Source: Opitutaceae bacterium
GTDB taxonomy: Bacteria > Verrucomicrobiota > Verrucomicrobiia > Opitutales > Opitutaceae
Direction of reading: 5' to 3'
Assembly (NCBI GenBank): GCA_005792355.1
Contig: SXSC01000351.1
Location: forward strand, 1-47,011
DNA: 47,011 nucleotides
Part shown: one piece after another, positions 33,679-42,698 of the stretch
Layout: each line of letters begins with the position of its first letter
Position numbering within the stretch: position 1 is the first letter of the stretch
Position numbers and translations under genes: made by a program
Notes under the pieces: generated by a model
Told to the model about the DNA's origin: nothing
The model's database searches: none
Seen by the model: the letters and a program-made list of their open reading frames with translations, nothing else

Positions 33679-35076
33679 TCAGCTCTTGGAATAAAACGCG
33701 TTGATCTTCTCCGCCACGTCGCGGAATCCGATGTCTTCGCTGTAGATAATTTTGAACTCCTCGATCGCGGCGTCGGGTTTGCCCATCAATTCGAAGCAGG
33801 TCCCGAGTTCATAGATGATATCCTTTTTCGTGTCGTCCATGCCGCTGACTTCGTTCTTGGCGGTGTTGAGCTGGCCGACGGCGAGGTCGAAAAGCCGCTT
33901 GGCCTTGAAGCAGCGGCCGAGCCCGACCAGCGAGGCGATGCGCACCTGCGGGCCCTTCTGCGCCTGCTGGAACTGCGCGATCGCGGCATCGGTCTGGCCC
34001 GTTTCGAGCAGCAGGGTGCCGAGGGTGTAGCGCGCCGGATGATCGTTGGGATAACGCTCCACGTAGCGCCGGGATTCGGTGAGCTTGAACTCGGCGAGCT
34101 CCTTTTTGGCGGCGGCGAGTTTCGCCTGCGCGGCGGCATCCCCGGGCGCGGCGGCCAGCGCGGCCTCGGCCTGCTTTGTGTGCCTTGCGATCACCGCGGT
34201 CGCGAGTTCGGTTTCCTGCTTTTCCAACGCGGCATCCGTCTTGCCGACCGGCAGTTCCCGGGCCTTGCGCACCCAGACCAGCGCCTCGTCGAGGTTGTCG
34301 AGTTGCTTGTACGCCTGCGAGACCCCGCGGTAGTGGTTGAGATTGTTCGGCTCCTTGGCGACCATCCCGAGCGCCTCTTCGAGCAGGCGATGCGTCATCG
34401 ACTCGCCGGACACGACCTTGGCCGCCTGCTCGAGCGAGACCGCCTGCGACTCGTCGCGCATTTTCCCGCGATAGCTGGCCTGGTCATCCCAGCTGTGCTT
34501 CACGACCGTCTGCGCGACCGAGGCCTTGCGCATCAGGGTCTGCGCATCCGCGTCCGTGGGTTTGTCCCGGAGAATCTCGTCGGCGACCTTGAGCGCCTCG
34601 GTGGGTTTGCCCGCCGCCAGCCAGGCTTCCCCGAGGGCGAGCAGATTGCCGCGATTTTCCGGCTCAAGTTCACGCACCGCCTCGAGGGCAAACGCGACGG
34701 TCTCGGGCAGGCCGAATCCGCCGGCCGCCTCCGCGAGCATCTTCAGGGCCGGCACATTGTTCGGATCCTTCGCGAGCATCGTTTCCGCCGTCTCCAGCAG
34801 TTTCGACGGTTCTTTCTTGCCGCCACCAAACATGAACGGCGCGTTCGACAATCCGCTGATGGCTTTGCCCATGAATCCCGTGGTCTTCCCCCGATTCGCG
34901 CGCAGCTGGGCCACGCGCTGCAGCCGGCGCACGGGCAGGCAGCCGGGTTGCGCCTTCAACACCTGCGTGGTGACCTCGTGGACATATTCCAGATTTCCCC
35001 GTTCGAGTGCGATCCGCGCATTCTCGATCAACTTCTGGTGGCGGGGGTCCAATGAGGCAACGGAGACTTCGGGCAT
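33679..35076 (-). CDS. TPR-repeat protein
   Basis: 465 aa from the ATG at 35076 (MPEVSVASLDPRHQKLI); the frame runs further upstream without any protein-like pattern. It has no signal peptide. At least eight TPR-type helix pairs are seen, for example 'RGNLLALGEAWLAAGKPTEA' and 'PARYTLGTLLLETGQTDAAI'. Residues 63-85 (GKTTGFMGKAISGLSNAPFM) form a Gly-rich link. A similar protein type is common in verrucomicrobia. A scaffold role is likely; partners are unknown. Confidence 0.85.
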   Translation of the reverse strand: MPEVSVASLDPRHQKLIENARIALERGNLEYVHEVTTQVLKAQPGCLPVRRLQRVAQLRANRGKTTGFMGKAISGLSNAPFMFGGGKKEPSKLLETAETMLAKDPNNVPALKMLAEAAGGFGLPETVAFALEAVRELEPENRGNLLALGEAWLAAGKPTEALKVADEILRDKPTDADAQTLMRKASVAQTVVKHSWDDQASYRGKMRDESQAVSLEQAAKVVSGESMTHRLLEEALGMVAKEPNNLNHYRGVSQAYKQLDNLDEALVWVRKARELPVGKTDAALEKQETELATAVIARHTKQAEAALAAAPGDAAAQAKLAAAKKELAEFKLTESRRYVERYPNDHPARYTLGTLLLETGQTDAAIAQFQQAQKGPQVRIASLVGLGRCFKAKRLFDLAVGQLNTAKNEVSGMDDTKKDIIYELGTCFELMGKPDAAIEEFKIIYSEDIGFRDVAEKINAFYSKS

Positions 35077-35302
35077 ATGACCTGAAACGAAATCGGCGCG
35101 CCCCACGCGGTCAACGCCAGATCGCAGCCGGTCGGATTTTTTCCGGGCGGCGTGCGGGTCAAGCAGCAGCGAGTCGGACCGAAGTCGACGCGCGCGCATC
35201 CTCATCCTTTGGTCGGCAATCAGGCCCGGATTTTTCGCAACGCGGCCGACACCGCAATCAAAGGGGGAAAGGTCTTCTGGCCGGCGGCCCGTTCGGCGAC
35301 GG

Positions 35303-36697
35303 CTACACCAGCATCCCGTCGCGCGCGAGCGCCCCTTGCAGCCGGGCGATCGCGGCACCCACGATCGCGTCCGTCGGCCCTTCCACCAGCAGTCGGAGCT
35401 TGGCCTCCGTGCCCGAGTAACGCACCAGCACCCGCCCGCCCGCGCCCAACTCGCCTTCGATCGCCCGGATCGCCGCCGCCAATTCGCGAAGCGACTCCAG
35501 CGGCCTCTTCTCCGCGACCCGCAACGCCGCGCATTGCTGCGGAAACTTCCGCAGGACCAGGCGCAACTGGGACAGGGGCTGGCCGGACGCCAGCATCACT
35601 TCGAGAATCTTCAGTGCGGCGACCAGGCCGTCGCCGGTCGTCGAAGCATCCGTACAAATGATGTGCCCCGACGACTCTCCGCCCAGATTGGCTCCTTCCG
35701 CGAGCATCCGCTCGACCACATAACGATCGCCGACCGGCGATCGCACCACCCGGCCGCCGGCTGCCGTAATCGCCGCGTCGACGCCGAGATTGCTCTGCTG
35801 GGTGATCACCAGCGTGTTTCTTGCCAGACGCCCCTTCGCCAGCGCATGCGTTGCCAACAGCGTCAGGATTTCGTCGCCGTCGAGCACCCCTCCGCGTTCA
35901 TCACAGAGGATGCAGCGGTCGCCATCGCCATCGTGCGCGATGCCCAGTCTCGCGCCTTCCGCCCGCACGCGCGCGGCAAGTGATTCCGGATGCTCGCTGC
36001 CCACGCCGGCGTTGATGTTGTGCCCATCAGGCGCCTCGCCGATGCCGATGACTTCGGCGCCAAACCCCCTCAACACGGCCGGGGTCGTGGTGCACGTCGC
36101 TCCGTTGGCCGTATCAACCACGATGCGCCAGCCGGTGAGCGACTGCGGCGGCAGCAACGCGCCGGCCCGCGCGATGTAGTCCGCCGTCGCGCGGGGCAGA
36201 TTCTCCAGCGGCAGCACCGGAGCCGACACCGGTGCGCCCAGATAGCCTTCGATTGCCAGCTCGTCCCGATCGGTCAATTTTACTCCGCGTGAACCGAAAA
36301 ACTTGATGCCGTTGTCGGCGGCCGGGTTGTGCGACGCGGTGATGACCACGCCAAGCCTTGCGCCCGTCGACTTCACCGCCAGTGCCACCGCGGGGGTCGG
36401 AAGCACGCCGAGCGAAACCGGGGTCGCGCCCGCGGCCCGCAGACCCCGCGCCATGGCTGCTTCCAGCGCCGCGCCGGAGGCCCGGGTATCCCGGCCGATC
36501 AGCACTCGGCCTACTCCTGACGCCCGCCGGTGCTCATCGGTGCCTGCTTTGGCCCCGACCAAGTCATGCCGCCGTTCTCCGGCCCCACGAAGCCACGTCA
36601 CCGCCGCGAACCCGAGCCGGGCCGTGAATTCCTCATTGATGACCGGCCCGCCGTACACTCCGCGCACGCCATCGGTGCCAAAATATTTTCGGTTCAT
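35303..36697 (-). CDS. glmM: Phosphoglucosamine mutase
   Basis: 464 aa from the ATG at 36697 (MNRKYFGTDGVRG, the standard GlmM start), overlapping the trpD stop by 4 bp. The phosphorylated active-site Ser122 is in TASHNPAADNG, the Mg loop is DGDGDR at 256-261, the sugar-binding loop is GGESSGH and the phosphate-binding loop is RYSGTEAKLR near the end. It turns glucosamine-6-phosphate into glucosamine-1-phosphate for peptidoglycan and LPS synthesis. Residues about 40-63 (RRHDLVGAK...ASGVG) are an insertion before the first conserved block. Confidence 0.95.
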   Translation of the reverse strand: MNRKYFGTDGVRGVYGGPVINEEFTARLGFAAVTWLRGAGERRHDLVGAKAGTDEHRRASGVGRVLIGRDTRASGAALEAAMARGLRAAGATPVSLGVLPTPAVALAVKSTGARLGVVITASHNPAADNGIKFFGSRGVKLTDRDELAIEGYLGAPVSAPVLPLENLPRATADYIARAGALLPPQSLTGWRIVVDTANGATCTTTPAVLRGFGAEVIGIGEAPDGHNINAGVGSEHPESLAARVRAEGARLGIAHDGDGDRCILCDERGGVLDGDEILTLLATHALAKGRLARNTLVITQQSNLGVDAAITAAGGRVVRSPVGDRYVVERMLAEGANLGGESSGHIICTDASTTGDGLVAALKILEVMLASGQPLSQLRLVLRKFPQQCAALRVAEKRPLESLRELAAAIRAIEGELGAGGRVLVRYSGTEAKLRLLVEGPTDAIVGAAIARLQGALARDGMLV

Positions 36698-37740
36698 GAT
36701 CGATAGAATTCCCGCGTCGCCCCAATCTTCGCCTGCACTGCTCCACCGAGGAGCAGCTCCCGCGCCGGGGCGAGGCCCTCGCGGACCTCGGGCACCAGGC
36801 CGACAATCCACATCGCCACCGCGGCGTTGAGCACGATGGTGTCAACCAGCCCGCGCGGGGCGCGTCCTGCGACCAGCGCCTCGACCAGGGCAAGATTCGT
36901 GGTGAGATCGCCGCCGGCGAGATCGGCGAAGGATGCACGCTCCAGCCCGAAATCACCCGCCAGCCATTCGCCGTCGATCTCCCTCCGCGCTCCGAATCCA
37001 CGCACGCGGTTCGCCGTGGCCGTGGTGAGTTCGTCGATCCCGCGCTCACCGTCGATGACCCCGTGGGCGGCCACGCCGGCCCGGGCCCCGAGCACCTCGA
37101 ACGCGTCGGCCAGCCTGGGCACTGACGCTGCGGAAAACGTGCCGAGCAGCACATGAGCCGGCCGGCCCGGATTGATCAGGGGCCCGAGGATGTTGAACAC
37201 CGTCCGCTGCCCCCGGGCCGCGAGCGCCTTTCGCACCGGCGCGATGTGCTTGAACGTGGGATGAAACGCCGGCGCAAAGAAGAACACGAAGCCGAGTTCG
37301 TCCAGCGCGCGGCGCAACATTTCCGGCGGCGCCTCCAAGTTTACGCCCAGCCCGGCCAGCAGGTCCGCGCTGCCACACTTTGAGGTGATGCCGCGGTTGC
37401 CGTGTTTCATCACCGTCACGCCAGCGCTGGCCAAAATGAGCACCACGATGCTGGAAATGTTGAAGCCACCCGCATGGTCGCCACCGGTGCCCACGATATC
37501 GATCGCGCGGGATGCCCACCCCTCCACCCCGGGGTTGATCGCTCGCGCCCGAAACGCCGCCGCAAACGCCGCGATCTCCGCGGCCGTCTCGCCCCGACGC
37601 GCCAGCGCGCCGAGAAATTCCCCCTTCACCTCGTCCGTCTCGGCGGTTCCCGCCAGCGCCGCCGCCGCCAATTCCACGTCGCCGGGTGCGAGCTCGCGGC
37701 CGGTGGAAACCAGAACGGTGAGTTCGGCGAGTGATGACAT
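36694..37740 (-). CDS. trpD: Anthranilate phosphoribosyltransferase
   Basis: 348 aa from the ATG at 37740 (MSSLAELTVLVSTGREL). DIVGTGGDHAGGFNISS (81-97) is the PRPP site; KHGNRGITSKCGSADLL (112-128) and DELGFVFFFAPAFHP are the anthranilate site. All family motifs are present. It joins anthranilate to PRPP in tryptophan synthesis. Here it is coupled to glmM rather than other trp genes, and is divergent from uppP with 78 bp between. No leader peptide or Trp attenuator is visible. Confidence 0.95.
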   Translation of the reverse strand: MSSLAELTVLVSTGRELAPGDVELAAAALAGTAETDEVKGEFLGALARRGETAAEIAAFAAAFRARAINPGVEGWASRAIDIVGTGGDHAGGFNISSIVVLILASAGVTVMKHGNRGITSKCGSADLLAGLGVNLEAPPEMLRRALDELGFVFFFAPAFHPTFKHIAPVRKALAARGQRTVFNILGPLINPGRPAHVLLGTFSAASVPRLADAFEVLGARAGVAAHGVIDGERGIDELTTATANRVRGFGARREIDGEWLAGDFGLERASFADLAGGDLTTNLALVEALVAGRAPRGLVDTIVLNAAVAMWIVGLVPEVREGLAPARELLLGGAVQAKIGATREFYRS

Positions 37741-37818
37741 GCACACTGGAGTCAGCCCCTCACCACGCCCACCGCAAATAAATTTGCGCCTTCCCGCCAA
37801 AACTGAAAACAACCGGAC

Positions 37819-38841
37819 GTGCGTCATACTGTCCTCGCCCTGCTGACTGCGCTTTCACTCGTGCAACCCGCTCCCGCGGCAACCAGCCCCGCGCCCCGCC
37901 CCGCTGCGACCCCGCGCGCGGCGACCGCGGCTGCGGCCGAGCTGAGCGTCGTCGACGCCATCCTCCTGGGCGCGGTGGAAGGTGTGACGGAGTTCTTGCC
38001 GGTTTCGTCGACCGGGCACCTGATCATCGCTACCCGCCTGCTTGGGCTCGACTCGGAGCAACCCCTCGTCGGTTCCGACGGTCAACCGCTCTGGCACAAG
38101 AGGCCGTCAACCAAGCACCCTTCGGGCGAGCCTCTCACCGTCAAGCTCGCCGCCGATACGTACACCGTCGTGATCCAGGCCGGCGCGATCGCCGCCGTCG
38201 CCCTCCTCTATTGGTCACAGCTGGTCTCGATGCTCATGGGACTGCTCGGCCGCGATCCCGCGGGCCGGAAGCTGTTGGTCAACGTCCTGATCGCCTTCGT
38301 GCCCGCCGCCGGCATCGGATTTCTCGCCCACCAGTGGATCGACCAGCACCTGTTTTCCGTCGGCGCCGTGATCATCGCACAGGTCGCCGGTGCGTTTCTG
38401 ATGTTCTATGCCGAATGGTGGTTTCGTCGTCGCGCGGCCTTCCCGGCCGCGACTGCGCTCCCGGATCTCACGCCGGCCCGGGCCGCGATCATCGGAGCGA
38501 TGCAATGCGTCGCGATGTGGCCCGGCACCAGCCGCTCCATGATGACCATCGTCGGCGGCTATTTCGTCGGTCTGGATCCCCGCCGCTCGGCGGAGTTCAG
38601 CTTTCTGCTCGGGTTCGTCACTCTGACCGCGGCCTCGGTCTACAAGGGCACCCGCAGTGGAGCCGCCATGATTCAGGTGTTTGGCTGGAGTCAGGTCATC
38701 CTCGGGGCGATCGTCGCGGCCGTGACCGCCGCAATTTGCGTTCGATTTCTGGTGCATTGGCTTACCCGGCATGGTCTCGCGGTTTTCGCCTGGTATCGTC
38801 TCGCGGTCGCAGCGGCTCTGTACGCGGTGTTTTACCTCTGA
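37819..38841 (+). CDS. uppP: Undecaprenyl-diphosphate phosphatase
   Basis: 340 aa, GTG start. EGVTEFLPVSSTGHL at 54-68 and PGTSRS at 235-240 are the two catalytic motifs of BacA/UppP. Most family members have about 270 aa. The extra length is an N-terminal signal-like, Ala/Pro-rich leader (1-40) and a hydrophilic insertion (about 78-112, GLDSEQPLVGSDGQPLWHKR and on) after the first motif. It recycles the lipid carrier for peptidoglycan and LPS precursors at the cytoplasmic membrane. Confidence 0.94.
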   Translation: MRHTVLALLTALSLVQPAPAATSPAPRPAATPRAATAAAAELSVVDAILLGAVEGVTEFLPVSSTGHLIIATRLLGLDSEQPLVGSDGQPLWHKRPSTKHPSGEPLTVKLAADTYTVVIQAGAIAAVALLYWSQLVSMLMGLLGRDPAGRKLLVNVLIAFVPAAGIGFLAHQWIDQHLFSVGAVIIAQVAGAFLMFYAEWWFRRRAAFPAATALPDLTPARAAIIGAMQCVAMWPGTSRSMMTIVGGYFVGLDPRRSAEFSFLLGFVTLTAASVYKGTRSGAAMIQVFGWSQVILGAIVAAVTAAICVRFLVHWLTRHGLAVFAWYRLAVAAALYAVFYL

Positions 38842-38957
38842 AAACCTGCGGCAATTATGACGCTTGACGCGTCCGGAAGCCGCCGTTTACTCCGACCCTT
38901 TACCAAAACCGCAGGCGCTGTTCCACGAACCGCGCGCACCTCAATTAACTCACTCCC

Positions 38958-39137
38958 ATGGCCAATCCGAAACGCAAGCAGTCCAAACGCCGCAGTGCGA
39001 ACCGCCGCGCCGCCAACGCTTTCATCGCACCAGAGTTCGCGAAGGACCCGACCGACGGCAGCGCGTTTCGCCCCCACCGCGTGAATCCGAAGAACGGCAT
39101 GTACCGGGGCCGCCAGGTGTTGAACGTCGAGGTGTAA
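38958..39137 (+). CDS. rpmF: 50S ribosomal protein L32
   Basis: 59 aa: MANPKRKQSKRRSANRRAAN, then FIAPEFAKDPTDGS and PHRVNPKNGMYRGRQVLNVEV, ending TAA at 39135. The start MA-PKRKQSK-R and the PHRV...G-Y-GR pattern identify L32. The zinc-binding cysteines of L32 (CPNCG and CxxC) are replaced by Asn, Asp and Gly, so this is the zinc-free form. As in many bacteria it is followed by plsX and fabH, linking ribosome and lipid synthesis. Confidence 0.93.
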   Translation: MANPKRKQSKRRSANRRAANAFIAPEFAKDPTDGSAFRPHRVNPKNGMYRGRQVLNVEV

Positions 39138-39183
39138 GCCTAGCGCTTGCGCCACCGTTGGAACTTCCTCCGCCATCCCAGCG

Positions 39184-40242
39184 ATGGTCACCACTACCGG
39201 CGCTAGCAGCCGTATCGCAGTTGACGCCATGGGGGGCGACTTGGGGCCCTCCGAGGTCGTCGCCGCCGTCAAACTCGCGCTCCATCAATACGCTTCGCTC
39301 TATCCGATCACCTTGGTCGGAGACGAAAACATCCTTGGGCCGCTGTTGCGAGAGGCCGGCTTGAGCCGGAGCCCACGGCTCTCGATCCATCACGCCAGTG
39401 AGGTCATCACGATGGACGACAAGCCGCTGCATGCGCTCAAGCGCAAAAAGGACTCGTCGATGGTCCGCGCCATCGAGCTGGTCAAGGCCCGTGAGGCCGG
39501 CGTCGTCGTCAGTTGCGGCAACACCGGTGCCCTCATGGCCGGCGGTACCCTCAAACTGCGCATGATGGAGGGCGTGGCCCGGCCGGCCCTGGCCGCCATC
39601 TGCCCGCGCCAAGGCGGCCATTTCGTGCTCATCGACGCCGGGGCGAACCCCGAAGCCAACGCCGAACATCTCGTCCACAATGCGATTCTCGGGAGTCACT
39701 ATTGCCGGGTGATGCTCGGTGTCGCGCAGCCCCGCGTGGGCCTCATGAACATCGGAACCGAGGAGGGTAAGGGAAATTCCCTCATCACCGAGACGAACGA
39801 CCTCCTCCGGCGCCTGGGACCCCTGATCAACTACTCGGGCCCGATCGAGGGTTTCCATGTGTTCGCTCAACATGTCGACGTCGTCGTGTGCGACGGTTTT
39901 GTCGGGAACATCATGCTCAAGAGCTGGGAGTCGCTCGTGAAATTCTTCTCGACCATGCTCAAAGAGGAGCTGCAGGCGAACGCCATGCGGGCCACCGGCG
40001 CGCTGTTGTCCAAGGGGGCCTTCAACGCGCTCAAGGAACGCATGAACCCCGAACGTTATGGCGGTGCGCCGTTGCTCGGCCTCAACGGTCACATTCTGAA
40101 GGCCCACGGTTCCTCCAACCGCCGGGCCATCAAAAGCGCGATTGCCGGCGCCCATGAAGTGGTCAAGGCCGACATGAACCAACACGCCGGGGACGACGTG
40201 GCCCGCGCCAACGAACTGCTGGCCCAGCCCGTCTTCACGTGA
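39184..40242 (+). CDS. plsX: Phosphate acyltransferase PlsX
   Basis: 352 aa. RIAVDAMGGDLGPSEVV (10-26) is the family start; then SCGNTGALMAGG and RPALAAICP, and GLMNIGTEEGKGN and CDGFVGNIMLKSWE further on. It makes acyl-phosphate from acyl-ACP, for PlsY to use in phospholipid synthesis. It is 46 bp after rpmF. A 7-bp repeat array separates it from fabH. Confidence 0.95.
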   Translation: MVTTTGASSRIAVDAMGGDLGPSEVVAAVKLALHQYASLYPITLVGDENILGPLLREAGLSRSPRLSIHHASEVITMDDKPLHALKRKKDSSMVRAIELVKAREAGVVVSCGNTGALMAGGTLKLRMMEGVARPALAAICPRQGGHFVLIDAGANPEANAEHLVHNAILGSHYCRVMLGVAQPRVGLMNIGTEEGKGNSLITETNDLLRRLGPLINYSGPIEGFHVFAQHVDVVVCDGFVGNIMLKSWESLVKFFSTMLKEELQANAMRATGALLSKGAFNALKERMNPERYGGAPLLGLNGHILKAHGSSNRRAIKSAIAGAHEVVKADMNQHAGDDVARANELLAQPVFT

Positions 40243-40270
40243 CGCGGGCGGCTGCCGGTAAAAAGCGATT

Positions 40271-40389
40271 TGTAATCAGGCATTAGTCATCAGTCATCCC
40301 CGCCCAGCCCTCCGTCACCTGCCATCGCTTCCCAACCAGCAGTGACTCCCATCCGCATTTTTCCACTGATTACCGGTCACTGATTACTG
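40271..40389. repeat. Degenerate 7-bp tandem repeat, locus 4
   Basis: About seventeen consecutive 7-mers fill most of the plsX-fabH gap. AGTCATC occurs twice at 40285 and 40292; GTCACTG and ATTACTG end the array, and many units share AT or AC before a final C. The phase of 7 is kept over 119 bp despite heavy decay. Confidence 0.75.
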
Positions 40390-40411
40390 CCGACCGGCTC
40401 CCACCTTCTTG

Positions 40412-41404
40412 ATGCCTTCCCTCTCCGCTATTATCCTCGGCACCGGTTCCTATGCCCCCGAGCGCGTTCTGACCAACGAAGATCTCGCGCACATGGTCGA
40501 AACATCCGACGAGTGGATACGCTCGCGCACCGGCATCCGCGAACGGCGCATCGCCGCACCCGAAGAGGCTGCGTCGGACATGGGCGTCAAGGCGGCGCAA
40601 CGCGCACTGGACGACGCCGGCCTGAAACCCGCCGAGATCGATCTTCTCATTGTCGCGACGATCACACCCGACATGCCGATGCCGGCCTGCGCCTGTTTCG
40701 TCCAGCAGAAGCTCGGAATCCCCTCCACCACCGCCTGTTTCGATCTCAACGCGGCCTGCTCCGGCTTTGTCTATGCGCTCGACACAGCGGCGGCGATGCT
40801 CGGCTCCGGGCGATATCGCAAGGCGCTCGTCATCGGCGTGGAGAAGCTCTCCACCGTGATCGACTGGCAGGATCGCACCACCTGTGTGCTGTTTGGCGAT
40901 GGCGGTGGCGCGGTCGTCCTCGGCACGTCTGCCGAACCAGATCGCGGTCTCATTGGCACCCGGCTCGGTTGCTATGGCGACAGTACCGAGGCGCTCTGCA
41001 TCCCGCGTGGCGGCAGTCGGTCCCCCTCGACGGCTGAATCGATCGCAGCCCGCGACCACTGCATCCGGATGAAGGGCAAGGAAGTCTTCAAGCTGGCGGT
41101 CCGCGGCATGGACGAGGCGGCGCGCGATATTTTGGAACAACATGGGGTGCGTGCGGATCAGATTTCCCTCGTGATTCCCCATCAGGCCAATCTCCGGATC
41201 ATCGAAGCCATTTCCCAGTATCTTGAACTCCCCATGGATCGCTTCTTTGTCAACGTCGACCGCTACGGCAACACCTCCGCCGCTTCGATTCCGATTGCAC
41301 TCGACGAAGCCCGGCGCGGCGGTCGGATCAAGCCGGGGGACATCGTCCTGCTCGTGGCGTTTGGGGCGGGCTTGACCTACGGAAGCGCGTTGATTCGCTG
41401 GTGA
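40412..41404 (+). CDS. fabH: Beta-ketoacyl-ACP synthase III
   Basis: 330 aa from the ATG at 40412 (a TTG lies just before it). Catalytic triad: Cys116 in NAACSGF, His257 in IPHQANLRI and Asn287 in RYGNTSAAS. WIRSRTGIRERR near 35-46 is the CoA-binding signature of FabH. It condenses acetyl-CoA with malonyl-ACP to start fatty-acid synthesis in the cytoplasm. The stop overlaps the start of the BamD-like gene by 4 bp. Confidence 0.95.
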   Translation: MPSLSAIILGTGSYAPERVLTNEDLAHMVETSDEWIRSRTGIRERRIAAPEEAASDMGVKAAQRALDDAGLKPAEIDLLIVATITPDMPMPACACFVQQKLGIPSTTACFDLNAACSGFVYALDTAAAMLGSGRYRKALVIGVEKLSTVIDWQDRTTCVLFGDGGGAVVLGTSAEPDRGLIGTRLGCYGDSTEALCIPRGGSRSPSTAESIAARDHCIRMKGKEVFKLAVRGMDEAARDILEQHGVRADQISLVIPHQANLRIIEAISQYLELPMDRFFVNVDRYGNTSAASIPIALDEARRGGRIKPGDIVLLVAFGAGLTYGSALIRW

Positions 41405-42480
41405 ACTCTTTTCTTTCGATGCGTCCCACTCTTGCCCGGCTTCCTGCCATACTTTGCCTTGTGTCCAGCCTGCTGGGCCTCTGGTCGTCTGCCGCCCGCG
41501 CGGATCTGGTTTGGACCAGGGAGACGGGCTGGCGGGTCGAAGGCGGCGCTCTGGCCGGCCTGGCCGGGGCCGAGGGCCGCAAAGCGCTCGACGTGATGAA
41601 CAAGGCCCGTGCGGCCGAGGAAGCGGGCAGCCACCGCAGTGCCATCAGCAGCTATCAGTCAGTTGCCAAGAAGTACCCCAACGCCATCTACGCCCCCGAG
41701 GCGTTGTATCGCTCGGCGCGGCTGCGGATCGCCGGAAAAAACTTCACGAAGGCCTTCGAGGATTTCCAGCAGGTGCTCAGCCGTTACCCGAACACCCGCC
41801 GGTTCAACGAAATCATCGGCGAACAATACCGCATCGCCAGCGCCCTGCTGGACGGCGCGCGCGGCCGCATGGTGTGGGGCCTGCTCCCCGGCTTCAAGCA
41901 GCGCGACAAGGCGCTGGAGTTCTTCGAGACGATTCTGGCCAACGCACCCTACAGCGACTACGCGCCCCTCTCGTTGATGAACATCGCGCGCGGTCATCAA
42001 AAACTCGGCAACGTCGAGAACGCCGTCGATGCCCTCGATCGCATGATCAACAACTACGGGCAGAGTCTGCTCGCCCCCGACGCCTACCTGAAGCTCGCCC
42101 AAACCCACGCGTCGCTCGTCGACGGTCCGTACTACGACCAGGGCGCCACCAAGGAGTCCATCACCTACTTCACCGACTTCATGCTCCTCTTCCCGAGCGA
42201 TTCCAACGTCGCCGCTGCGGAAAAGGGACTCGACGGCATGAAAACGATGCTGGCCGAGAGCAAGGTTCGGATGGCCGACTTTTATTTCTACAAGCGTTCG
42301 AATTTCAAGGCGGCCCGGGTCTTCTACAACGAGGCCATCACCGCCTATCCGGAATCGACCATCGCCAACCGCGCCAAAGCCCGCCTCGTCGAAGTCGAGG
42401 CCAAGGCCGCAGGCCAGCCCGCCCCGGCCTCCAAAGCGGGTGCCGAACCGCCCAAGAAGAAGCGGTTTTTCTTCTTCTAA
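41401..42480 (+). CDS. BamD-like outer-membrane assembly protein
   Basis: 359 aa with a GTG start overlapping fabH (GTGA); the ATG at 41419 is another option. Signal peptide ends near AARADL. A run of TPR units fits the BamD/YfiO pattern: AISSYQSVAKKYPNAIYAPEALY, FEDFQQVLSRYPNTRRFNE, then a long middle part with APYSDYAPLSLMNIARGH, typical for BamD. I see no lipobox Cys after the signal, unlike E. coli BamD. The C-terminus is basic and aromatic (PKKKRFFFF). With the LptE-like gene next door it points to outer-membrane building. Confidence 0.85.
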   Translation: MNSFLSMRPTLARLPAILCLVSSLLGLWSSAARADLVWTRETGWRVEGGALAGLAGAEGRKALDVMNKARAAEEAGSHRSAISSYQSVAKKYPNAIYAPEALYRSARLRIAGKNFTKAFEDFQQVLSRYPNTRRFNEIIGEQYRIASALLDGARGRMVWGLLPGFKQRDKALEFFETILANAPYSDYAPLSLMNIARGHQKLGNVENAVDALDRMINNYGQSLLAPDAYLKLAQTHASLVDGPYYDQGATKESITYFTDFMLLFPSDSNVAAAEKGLDGMKTMLAESKVRMADFYFYKRSNFKAARVFYNEAITAYPESTIANRAKARLVEVEAKAAGQPAPASKAGAEPPKKKRFFFF

Positions 42481-42549
42481 GGCCGACGGGGGATTTCCCT
42501 CCCGCGTGACAATTCCAACTGCGCCAAGCTTCCCCAACCTCGTACTTGT

Positions 42550-42698
42550 TCGCGACAATCTTGGGAATCTTGTCCCGAGCGATGCGACAGTTTGACAATC
42601 GGGCAGCTGGCATCGGGCAGCTTGAAAGCGAGAACCGTTTCCGGTCTTCCCAATGACAGATTCTTGATGACCGATGACCGATTTCACGATTTCCGGAA
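42550..42698. repeat. Degenerate 7-bp tandem repeat, locus 5
   Basis: About twenty 7-mers between the BamD-like and LptE-like genes, running into the start of the latter. GGGCAGC recurs at 42601 and 42615, CCGATGA and TTGATGA at 42664-42677. A short inverted repeat (GACAA...TTGTC, 42553-42573) lies at its left end. Confidence 0.7.

Noticed and set aside
40271..40389. CRISPR-like array between plsX and fabH
   Set aside because: The period is 7 bp with drifting units, without conserved repeats of 24-40 bp, spacers or cas genes.
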